A DNA stretch of 21,316 bases from contig DATBAT010000444.1 in NCBI GenBank assembly GCA_036271375.1, forward strand, positions 1-21,316, in the 5' to 3' direction. Under the pieces are notes generated by a model, which saw nothing but the letters and a program-made list of their open reading frames with translations, ran no database searches and was not told the DNA's origin. This document shows positions 15,947-21,316 of this stretch, piece by piece (the first letter of the stretch is position 1; the number at the start of each line of letters is the position of its first letter). The translations under genes were made by a program, and so were the position numbers. This stretch comes from DATBAT01 sp036271375 (GTDB taxonomy: Bacteria; Acidobacteriota; Terriglobia; Terriglobales; Acidobacteriaceae).

Positions 15947-16597
15947 ATGACACTGGAAGAAGTTCAAAAGCGAATTGCCGAAGTGGGGATCGTTCCCGTG
16001 GTGCGTGCGCCGCATGTGGATGAAGCGGCGCGCGCCGTCGAGTTGATTTACGAAGGCGGGATTCCAGTCGCGGAAATTACCATGACCATTCCCAACGCGC
16101 CTGCGGCGATTCGGCAGGTGGTGCAGAAGTTTGGGGACAAGATCCTAGTGGGGGCCGGCACCGTGTTGACCGCCGCGCAGGCCGAAGAGTGCTTTGATGC
16201 GGGCGCGCAATTTTTGGTCAGCCCCGGCCTGTCCTTGCCGGTGTTGCAAGCCGCCAAAGCCCGCAAGAAATTGGCCATCCCAGGGACGCTAACGCCCACC
16301 GAATTGATGGCGGCGCTGGCAGAGGGCATTCGCCTGGTCAAAGTGTTTCCGTGCGGAAATCTGGGCGGAGCGAAATATTTGAAATCGCTGAAAGGACCCT
16401 TTCCCGACGTTTTGATGATTCCCACCGGCGGAGTGAACGCCGGCAACGCGGCCGACTATTTTGCCGCCGGCGCTTACGCTCTCGGTATCGGCTCCGATCT
16501 CGTGGACAACAAGGCGATTCGCGAGGGACACACGGAAAAGGTAATCGCGGCCGCGCGCGAGTTGGTGGAGGCTGTGAAGACTGCGCGAGCGAAATAA
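15947..16597 (+). CDS. eda: KDPG/KHG aldolase (2-keto-3-deoxy-6-phosphogluconate aldolase)
   Basis: This 216-residue class I aldolase splits KDPG into pyruvate and glyceraldehyde 3-phosphate in the Entner-Doudoroff and uronate pathways. Active-site residues are visible: Arg20 (VPVVRA), Glu43 (AEITM), the GAGTV loop (69-73), Schiff-base Lys132 in RLVKVFPC, Thr160 in IPTGGV, and GIGSDLV (180-186). The length matches E. coli Eda. AGGGG overlaps the kdgK stop codon 4 nt before the ATG, so translation is likely coupled to the kinase. No 6-phosphogluconate dehydratase is present in the window, so the substrate more likely comes from ketodeoxygluconate made from uronates or galactonate-type sugars. 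That last point is inference. Confidence 0.95.
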   Translation: MTLEEVQKRIAEVGIVPVVRAPHVDEAARAVELIYEGGIPVAEITMTIPNAPAAIRQVVQKFGDKILVGAGTVLTAAQAEECFDAGAQFLVSPGLSLPVLQAAKARKKLAIPGTLTPTELMAALAEGIRLVKVFPCGNLGGAKYLKSLKGPFPDVLMIPTGGVNAGNAADYFAAGAYALGIGSDLVDNKAIREGHTEKVIAAARELVEAVKTARAK

Positions 16598-16733
16598 TTG
16601 ACGCGCAACGGGAAGACCACTGCTGAAAGCGTGCTTTTGTTGTCCTATTTTCGTAGCTCAAACGAGAGCTTCCTGTTCGGGGAAGCCTCTGCTCAACTGA
16701 TATTCTGAACTATCACCCGGAGACTCCATACCG

Positions 16734-18524
16734 TTGCCGCCTATAGTCAATGCCCAAGACATATCCAAAGCTTTCGGGGCGAATCCGCTGTTTCAGAATG
16801 TCTCGTTCACCATCTCCGAAGGTGACCGCATTGGCCTGATCGGTCCTAACGGCTCGGGCAAATCGACGCTGCTCAAAATTCTTGGCGGATCGGTCGACAC
16901 CGATAGCGGCAATCTGGCTTTTCGGAAGCACGTTCGTCTCAGCTACGTTGAGCAGGATTCGACCTTCGAACCCGGAGACACCGTTCGATCTGTAATCGAA
17001 GCCGCAATGGAAGACAGCCGCGTCGCGGAATCAGAACGCGGTACCCGCTTTGCCGAAACTCTGGGGCGGGCAGGTTTCGACAATCTTGAAGTCGAAGCGA
17101 AGGCGCTCTCAGGGGGATGGCAGAAGCGCCTCGCGATCGTGCAAGCGCTGGTCAAAGGTCCCGACATTTTGTTGTTGGACGAACCTACCAATCATCTCGA
17201 CCTGGCGGGAATTCAGTGGCTGGAAGATTTACTGCAGCAATCTTCGTTTGCCAGCGTGATCGTCAGCCATGATCGTTATTTCCTGGAGAACATCGCCACC
17301 GAGATGGCGGAGTTGAGTCGAATTTATCCCGATGGAGTTTTGCGCGTGCGCGGCAACTACAGCACCTTCCTGGAGAAGAAAGAGGAATTCCTGCATGCGC
17401 AGTCGAAGCGTCAGGAAGCCTTGGAGAACTTAGTCCACACCGAGATCGAATGGCTGCGTCGCGGTCCGAAAGCGCGCACTACGAAATCCAAAGCGAGAAT
17501 CGATAAAGCCCACGAATTGATGGGCGAGTTGTCCGATCTAAATATCAGAACGCGCACCGGAACGGCGCAAGTAGATTTCTCAGCGACCGATCGTAAAACC
17601 AAACGACTGATCGAACTCGACGAAATTTCTTACCAGATCGGCGACCGTAAACTCTTCTCGAACCTCAACTTCGTGCTCTCGGCGGGAATGCGCGTTGGAT
17701 TGGTCGGTCCCAACGGCAGCGGCAAGACAACTCTGTTGCGTTTATTGCGCGGGGAACTCGAACCAACAGGTGGCAACATCAGCCGTGCCGAATGGCTGCG
17801 TATCGTTTATTTCGACCAACGGCGTGAGCTTGATCCTGACCTCACGCTGAAGCGTGCGCTGGCTGCCGAAGGCGATTCCGTCGTCTATCAAGATCGCGTC
17901 ATTCACGTCGCCTCGTGGGCGGCAAGATTTCTTTTTACCAGCGAACAGCTCTTTCAGCCGGTTAGCCGCCTCTCCGGGGGCGAGCGCGCTCGCGTGTTGA
18001 TTGCGCAACTCATGCTTCAACCGGCCGATGTCCTGTTACTCGACGAACCGACAAACGATCTCGATATTCCGACGCTCGAAATATTAGAAGAAAGCCTGCT
18101 CGAATTTCGCGGATCACTGGTGTTGGTCACCCACGACCGCTACATGCTTGATCGTGTTTCCACAATCGTTCTAGGACTCGACGGTCAAGGCGGCGCCGAC
18201 AGCTTTGCCGACTACTCACAGTGGGAAGCCTGGCAGGCGGAGCGCACCAAGCCGGTATCGCGTCCCGGCGTTCCGTCGAAGCCTTCGACTTCTACGAAGA
18301 AGAGCAAGCTGTCGTATCTGGAAGCGCGCGAGTACGCCACGATCGAGCAGCGCATTGAAGACGCGGAGCAACTTGTGCAAAGCAAGCGGGAAGTTTTCGA
18401 AGCTCCGGCGATCGCCACCGATGCCGCCGGCTTGCTGGCCGCGCAAACTGCAATGGACCAGGCCCAGGAAAAGTTGGACGCTCTTTACACCCGCTGGGCA
18501 GAGCTAGAAAAGAAAAACGCCTGA
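16734..18524 (+). CDS. uup: ABC-F family ATPase, Uup-type
   Basis: This 596-residue cytosolic protein has two ABC domains and no membrane segment. Domain 1 has Walker A GPNGSGKST (37-45), signature LSGGW (125-129) and LLLDEPTNHLD (146-156). Domain 2 has Walker A GPNGSGKTT (325-333), signature LSGGE (413-417) and LLLDEPTNDLD (434-444). The charged linker between them (about 210-290, with LRRGPKARTTKSKARI) is the P-site tRNA-interaction motif of translation factors. The C-terminal segment (527-595) is a coiled coil as in Uup, which acts on ribosomes and branched DNA. The only usable start is TTG 16734, since an in-frame TGA lies 33 nt upstream. GGAG is 11 nt before it. It is likely transcribed alone. 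Confidence 0.9.
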   Translation: MPPIVNAQDISKAFGANPLFQNVSFTISEGDRIGLIGPNGSGKSTLLKILGGSVDTDSGNLAFRKHVRLSYVEQDSTFEPGDTVRSVIEAAMEDSRVAESERGTRFAETLGRAGFDNLEVEAKALSGGWQKRLAIVQALVKGPDILLLDEPTNHLDLAGIQWLEDLLQQSSFASVIVSHDRYFLENIATEMAELSRIYPDGVLRVRGNYSTFLEKKEEFLHAQSKRQEALENLVHTEIEWLRRGPKARTTKSKARIDKAHELMGELSDLNIRTRTGTAQVDFSATDRKTKRLIELDEISYQIGDRKLFSNLNFVLSAGMRVGLVGPNGSGKTTLLRLLRGELEPTGGNISRAEWLRIVYFDQRRELDPDLTLKRALAAEGDSVVYQDRVIHVASWAARFLFTSEQLFQPVSRLSGGERARVLIAQLMLQPADVLLLDEPTNDLDIPTLEILEESLLEFRGSLVLVTHDRYMLDRVSTIVLGLDGQGGADSFADYSQWEAWQAERTKPVSRPGVPSKPSTSTKKSKLSYLEAREYATIEQRIEDAEQLVQSKREVFEAPAIATDAAGLLAAQTAMDQAQEKLDALYTRWAELEKKNA

Positions 18525-18584
18525 TGAATTCCGCGTAGAGACGTAGCTCCGTTACCTCTTGCTGGCGGCGGCACTGTAGTCAAC

Positions 18585-18609
18585 ACAGACGTTGCGAAGC
18601 AACGTCTGT
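18585..18609. terminator. Perfect 11-bp hairpin between convergent genes
   Basis: ACAGACGTTGC (18585-18595) and its exact complement GCAACGTCTGT (18599-18609) enclose a GAA loop. It sits between the end of the uup-like gene and the end of the YkgJ-like gene, which converge. No T run is present on either strand, so it may be a bidirectional stop by structure alone or a dispersed repeat unit. Confidence 0.55.
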
Positions 18610-18619
18610 ACAGGTGAAA

Positions 18620-19246
18620 TCACCGCGCCAGCGCGAACGCAATAATTGTTTCTCCGCGCGCACCCGTACCTTTTTCCAACTCCTCCAGCAATGCGTCTTC
18701 CTTATGCTCCGGGTCGGGAATCATTTCGCAGGCCGTAACTTCATCGTCCGTCGCCCCGTCGAAACACAAATCACAAACTGTCAGGTCGTCGGTGTCCTCA
18801 TCGCACTTCACCGGAGGTCCAAAGGTTCGGCACAACATGGGGCGTGATGAATAAATCTCGCAGGTTCCATTTTCCGTGTGCAGTGCAGGGCAGGGAACGT
18901 CATTGGCGAAGTCATTCCAGCGCTGCTTGGCCTCTTCCGATTCATCTTCCGAAATAATTCCGGTCACTGGGTCGCCGGGAAAGTCCGCGGTTAAGTTGGC
19001 CACGGTCGCTTTGGCGCGGGTGCGAATACGCGCGGCCCGCTCTGGGTCTTCCATATCCATCGCCGCTAAACCCCGTTGCAGGCGAAGCGCGTCGAGTTGA
19101 TTGATGGCGAAAACGCCCACGCAACACTGCGAACATCCGGGCTTGCAGGCCAGCCACTTGCCACTACGGCGAGCGGAGTCGGCAAGCGCCGCATCCGCAA
19201 TCTGAACTAGTTGCTGGTCTCGCTCAACCGGGTAAATGTATTGCAT
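18620..19246 (-). CDS. YkgJ-family cysteine-cluster protein
   Basis: This 208-residue protein is rich in cysteines arranged as CKPGCSQCC (34-42), PCPAL (118-122), CEIYSSRPMLCRTFGPP (129-145), then further cysteines at 148, 158, 161 and 173. This is the zinc- or iron-chelating cysteine-cluster domain (YkgJ/UPF0153 type), thought to bind metal. CxxxCxxCC followed by CPxL and CxIYxxRPxxCR are the family hallmarks. The molecular role of the family is mostly unknown. There is no signal peptide, so it is probably cytoplasmic. Its start at 19246 is divergent from the next gene, and its 3' end faces a perfect hairpin. Confidence 0.85.
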   Translation of the reverse strand: MQYIYPVERDQQLVQIADAALADSARRSGKWLACKPGCSQCCVGVFAINQLDALRLQRGLAAMDMEDPERAARIRTRAKATVANLTADFPGDPVTGIISEDESEEAKQRWNDFANDVPCPALHTENGTCEIYSSRPMLCRTFGPPVKCDEDTDDLTVCDLCFDGATDDEVTACEMIPDPEHKEDALLEELEKGTGARGETIIAFALAR

Positions 19247-19301
19247 GCTGATTCAGCATACCCCGGTTGCGGCGAGAATTTGCCATAGAAATAAAAAATC
19301 G

Positions 19302-19319
19302 CCGTCATCATTTTGACGG
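19302..19319. promoter_or_regulatory. Short dyad in a divergent intergenic region
   Basis: CCGTCA at 19302-19307 and TGACGG at 19314-19319 form a perfect 6-bp dyad with a 6-nt spacer. It lies in the 101-bp gap between the divergent YkgJ-like gene and the membrane protein gene, 28 bp before the latter's ATG. It could be an operator. No strong -35/-10 pair could be fixed around it. Confidence 0.3.
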
Positions 19320-19347
19320 AGCATAATATGCGGCTCGTGGAGGTCTT

Positions 19348-19965
19348 ATGAATAAACGAATTCTGCTGGCTGGCTTGTTGGGTGGAGTCGCGCTGTTTGC
19401 CTGGGGATCGTTTTCGCACATCGTGCTTCGTCTTCCCTCGATTGGAATCGAGGATTTTCCTCAAGCGCAAGAAGAAGGAGTAAAGAGCGTCCTGAGCGGC
19501 GCACTGACGCATCCCGGATTTTATTTTTTCCCCGGTATGGGAGAGGCTCCGGGAATGTCAGCTCAGGAAAGATCCGCCGCCAATAAAGCCTTTGAAGCCA
19601 AATATAAGCGGGGACCGCATGGCATCCTGATCTTTGAACCGGCTGGGGCGGACGTCATGACCCCGAAGCAGCTGATCATTCAGTTTGTGCTCGTCGTCGT
19701 CGAAGCTTTGCTGGCAGCGTGGTTATTGTCGTTGACTACCCTTACCAGCTTTGCGTCGCGAGTGGGTTTCGTGGTCGGTTTAGGCGTTCTGATGGCCCTG
19801 GCCACCAACGTCGAATATTGGGATTGGTATGGATTCCCCGGCAACTATACCGCTGCATACATGCTCGACAAAGTCATAGGCATGCTGATCGTGGGATTGG
19901 TTGTCGCCGCGATGACCCGCAAGCGGATGGCGGCCCCGGTCCTGCAAACGACCAGAGCGGCGTAA
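19348..19965 (+). CDS. Unrecognised membrane protein (205 aa)
   Basis: I do not recognise a named family. The protein has an N-terminal hydrophobic helix (about 5-22), an extracytoplasmic region of about 80 residues (25-105) with LTHPGFYFFPGMGEAPGM, and then three helices (about 108-128, 137-156, 173-190). NVEYWDWYGFPGNYTAAYML lies before the last helix. It ends in a basic tail (RKRM). The aromatic-rich W/Y patch and the conserved-looking glycines suggest a small membrane protein rather than noise. GGAGGT 3-4 nt before the ATG strongly supports the start. It stands alone: divergent from the YkgJ-like gene, and separated from nuoI by a palindromic repeat. Confidence 0.75.
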   Translation: MNKRILLAGLLGGVALFAWGSFSHIVLRLPSIGIEDFPQAQEEGVKSVLSGALTHPGFYFFPGMGEAPGMSAQERSAANKAFEAKYKRGPHGILIFEPAGADVMTPKQLIIQFVLVVVEALLAAWLLSLTTLTSFASRVGFVVGLGVLMALATNVEYWDWYGFPGNYTAAYMLDKVIGMLIVGLVVAAMTRKRMAAPVLQTTRAA

Positions 19966-19979
19966 CCTGAGTAGGGGCG

Positions 19980-20080
19980 CGCAGAGGCGGGTGTCCTCAC
20001 CTGCCGAGCAACTTTCGTCACAGACTTTAAGGACGTGGGTAGATATTAAGGCCGGGCAGGTGAGAACACCTGCCTTTACG
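19980..20080 (+). repeat. Paired-palindrome repeat, copy 1
   Basis: Two 20-nt palindromic units in opposite orientation bracket the element: GGCGGGTGTCCTCACCTGCC at 19986-20005 and GGCAGGTGAGAACACCTGCC at 20055-20074. Between them is GTCACAGACTTTAAGG followed by CGTGGG. The outer end reads TTTACG. The same order of parts recurs in reverse orientation at 21098-21175. It lies between the unrecognised membrane gene and nuoI. The likely nuoI start is outside it. Confidence 0.8.
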
Positions 20081-20121
20081 TGCCCTACGCGCTCGCCCCG
20101 TGTGGTATGCTTTCCGGCGTC

Positions 20122-20583
20122 ATGCGGATGCCGAGCCTGCTGCGCAAAATCCTCTTGCTGGACCTGCTTCAGGGGATGAAGGTCACGTTCCTTTATCAGA
20201 ATCCCAAGGAGCTTTACACCGAGCAGTACCCGATGCAACGGCCGCAGGTGGCCGAACGCTACCGCGGCGCACCCAGACTCAACGTCAACGCCGATACCGA
20301 TGAGACGCTCTGCATCTCCTGTGATCTTTGCGCGTTAGCCTGCCCCGAACACCTGATTGTTGTTACCAGCGAACGCAACGAAAAGACCCGCCGCAAAGAA
20401 CTCACGACTTTTACCTACGACCTGAGCCGCTGCATGTTCTGTGGACTCTGCGAAGATGCCTGCCCCACTGACGCCCTCGAGTTGACCCAGGATTTCGAAC
20501 TGGCCAGCTACACTCGCGAAGGCGCCATCTGGAACCGCGAGATGCTGGAAAAGGGGCCACAGCCTACGCAGTACCGGAAGTAA
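20122..20583 (+). CDS. nuoI: NADH-quinone oxidoreductase subunit I (NuoI), isolated
   Basis: This ferredoxin-like subunit of complex I carries two [4Fe-4S] clusters (N6a and N6b) that pass electrons toward quinone. Numbered from the chosen start, the cluster ligands are Cys64, 67, 70, 74 (CISCDLCALACPEH) and Cys104, 107, 110, 114 (CMFCGLCEDACPTD). The stretch YTEQYPMQRPQVAERYRG (32-49) is typical of NuoI. From ATG 20122 it has 153 residues; in-frame GTG 20080 and ATG 20107 are alternatives, but none has a clear ribosome binding site, and 20080 begins in the repeat. No other nuo gene is in the window, so it may belong to a scattered complex I set. It converges with the next gene, with 2 bp between the stops. 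Confidence 0.93.
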   Translation: MRMPSLLRKILLLDLLQGMKVTFLYQNPKELYTEQYPMQRPQVAERYRGAPRLNVNADTDETLCISCDLCALACPEHLIVVTSERNEKTRRKELTTFTYDLSRCMFCGLCEDACPTDALELTQDFELASYTREGAIWNREMLEKGPQPTQYRK

Positions 20584-20585
20584 AG

Positions 20586-21083
20586 CTAATCGTCGGTTTC
20601 TCCAGTTGGAATCGGTCTGGTTTGTGTCTTGCGCGGGGTCTTCCGCGCGGCTTTCGGAAAGCTTAATCTTCCTGCGCTGTAGCGGCCCTTCTTTTCGACA
20701 TCGTAGTTCTTCGGCATCGGCGGAATGTGGGGCAGGTCTCCGGTAAGTTGGCTTGATTCCCGTAAAACAATTTCCGCGCGCCCGTCGTATTCCTTAACTG
20801 GCCCATGAATTTCCACCACGCTGCCCTTCAAACTGCGGACGTCGCCGACATGTTTAAGGTCTCCGCGGAAAATGACGACAGTAAAAGGGCAAACCCGGTA
20901 GTCGGAGCAGAAGTCGAGGTAGTGATCGCCGCCCACTCCCTGTTGGACATTGAACACCTTGCCGGTAATGCAGCGTTCCTCGCCGATATGCTTTCCGGCC
21001 TCGGAGAAGGGAATGCAGTCGGCAGCGGCGATGCTGGTGAGCATCAGCCCAAACGGTATGACGGCGGTAAAGAAATTTTTCAA
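20586..21083 (-). CDS. Small exported protein with an OB-fold-like domain
   Basis: From TTG 21083 the product (165 residues) has a signal peptide (MKNFFTAVIPFGLMLTSIAA, 1-20) and a domain of about 95 residues (22-115). The pattern CITGKVFNVQQG, HYLDFC, CPFTVVIFRGDL, LKGSVVEIHGPVKEYDGRAE looks like a five-strand OB fold of the nucleic-acid-binding type. A basic Pro-rich tail follows (130-165). Four cysteines (23, 38, 59, 65) could pair after export. The frame stays open to a GTG at 21164, but those 27 extra codons fall in the paired-palindrome repeat and destroy the signal peptide, so I reject them. The family name is unknown to me. The TTG start lacks a strong Shine-Dalgarno. Confidence 0.7.
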   Translation of the reverse strand: MKNFFTAVIPFGLMLTSIAAADCIPFSEAGKHIGEERCITGKVFNVQQGVGGDHYLDFCSDYRVCPFTVVIFRGDLKHVGDVRSLKGSVVEIHGPVKEYDGRAEIVLRESSQLTGDLPHIPPMPKNYDVEKKGRYSAGRLSFPKAARKTPRKTQTRPIPTGETDD

Positions 21084-21097
21084 AACTGCACTTCGGA

Positions 21098-21175
21098 CGT
21101 ACCGGCAGGCGTCCACAGCTGCCCACGACGAACCTTGAGGTCTGTGACAGGCAGGTGAGGACACCTGCCGCTACG
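21098..21175 (-). repeat. Paired-palindrome repeat, copy 2 (opposite orientation to copy 1)
   Basis: A 20-nt unit GGCAGGTGAGGACACCTGCC (21150-21169) faces a degenerate inverted unit GGCAGGCGTCCACAGCTGCC (21104-21123). Read on the minus strand the order is CGTAGC, GGTGTCCTCACCTGCC, GTCACAGACCTCAAGG, CGTGGG, CCTGCC, TACG, the same order of parts as in copy 1. It lies just upstream of the OB-fold-like gene and inside the over-extended version of that gene's frame. Confidence 0.75.
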
Positions 21176-21316
21176 CTATTCCAGGCACACCTCCGCCTTC
21201 CAGCAAAAAGGCAGAAAAATGCCTGCAGATTCCCAATACGAGAAATTCTTAGGAGAGAAAAACTGCGCGGGGCAGCTCACGCCACCCCGGTTCCGGGGAA
21301 GGAAATTTAGGTGAAC
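21176..21316 (+). other. Right-hand end: no supported gene
   Basis: No supported gene lies in these 141 bp. A 31-codon frame at 21219-21314 (MPADSQYEKFLGEKNC start) is too short and has no family signal. A purine-rich AGGTGA motif at 21309-21314 might precede a gene outside the window. Confidence 0.4.

Noticed and set aside
16664..16689. Hairpin after eda (GAG-A-GCTTCC with GGAAGCCTC)
   Set aside because: The stem has a bulge and no T run follows, so it is not convincing as a terminator. No other structure nearby supports it.
21084..21164. N-terminal extension of the OB-fold-like protein to GTG 21164
   Set aside because: It runs through the paired-palindrome repeat and would bury the signal peptide 27 residues inside the protein.
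1..21316. tRNA, rRNA, CRISPR arrays, insertion sequences and prophage genes
   Set aside because: I looked for tRNA-like T-loop motifs, regular direct repeats with spacers, and transposase or integrase motifs, and saw none. The only repeats found are the palindromic elements listed.

Overview
The window looks like an ordinary chromosomal stretch of a moderately GC-rich Gram-negative bacterium, most likely an acidobacterium of the Terriglobia/Koribacter type. This is inferred from gene content and order, the large LptC-LptA-type fusion, the long-form HPF, the lasso-cyclase-like synthetase with Ser2, and several dispersed palindromic repeats. No database search was possible.

Layout. Positions 1-151 hold the end of a probable cytochrome c maturation cluster (the tail of an upstream gene and a 39-residue CcmD-like protein). 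Then comes a stand-alone ABC ATPase on the minus strand (342-1139). Positions 1193-6657 are an envelope and regulation block in the conserved order lptC/A fusion, lptB, rpoN, hpf. Positions 6856-9092 are a minus-strand two-gene sugar uptake operon (PfkB sugar kinase, then sugar-porter MFS, sharing an ATGA overlap). A HAD phosphatase and a multi-pass GT-C-like membrane protein follow on the plus strand (9201-11404).

Positions 11391-13961 are the accessory part: a 653-residue asparagine-synthetase-like enzyme with Ser in place of the glutaminase Cys2, resembling lasso-peptide cyclases, with a probable decayed gene just downstream and a structured leader upstream. Positions 13962-16597 hold a secreted 3-keto-disaccharide-hydrolase-type (DUF1080) protein, divergent from a 2-keto-3-deoxygluconate kinase/KDPG aldolase pair, which together suggest sugar-acid and glycoside catabolism. 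Positions 16734-21083 hold an Uup-type ABC-F ATPase, a YkgJ-type cysteine-cluster protein, an unrecognised membrane protein, an isolated nuoI, and a small exported OB-fold-like protein.

Between genes there are at least two unrelated families of palindromic repeats. One has two copies (168-331 and 6661-6842), both between convergent genes and bounded by TGTCATCC-type arms. The other has two copies (19980-20080 and 21098-21175) in opposite orientation around nuoI and the OB-fold gene. The likeliest source of new biology is the orphan cyclase-like gene and its damaged surroundings. The repeats are the best-supported structural observation.
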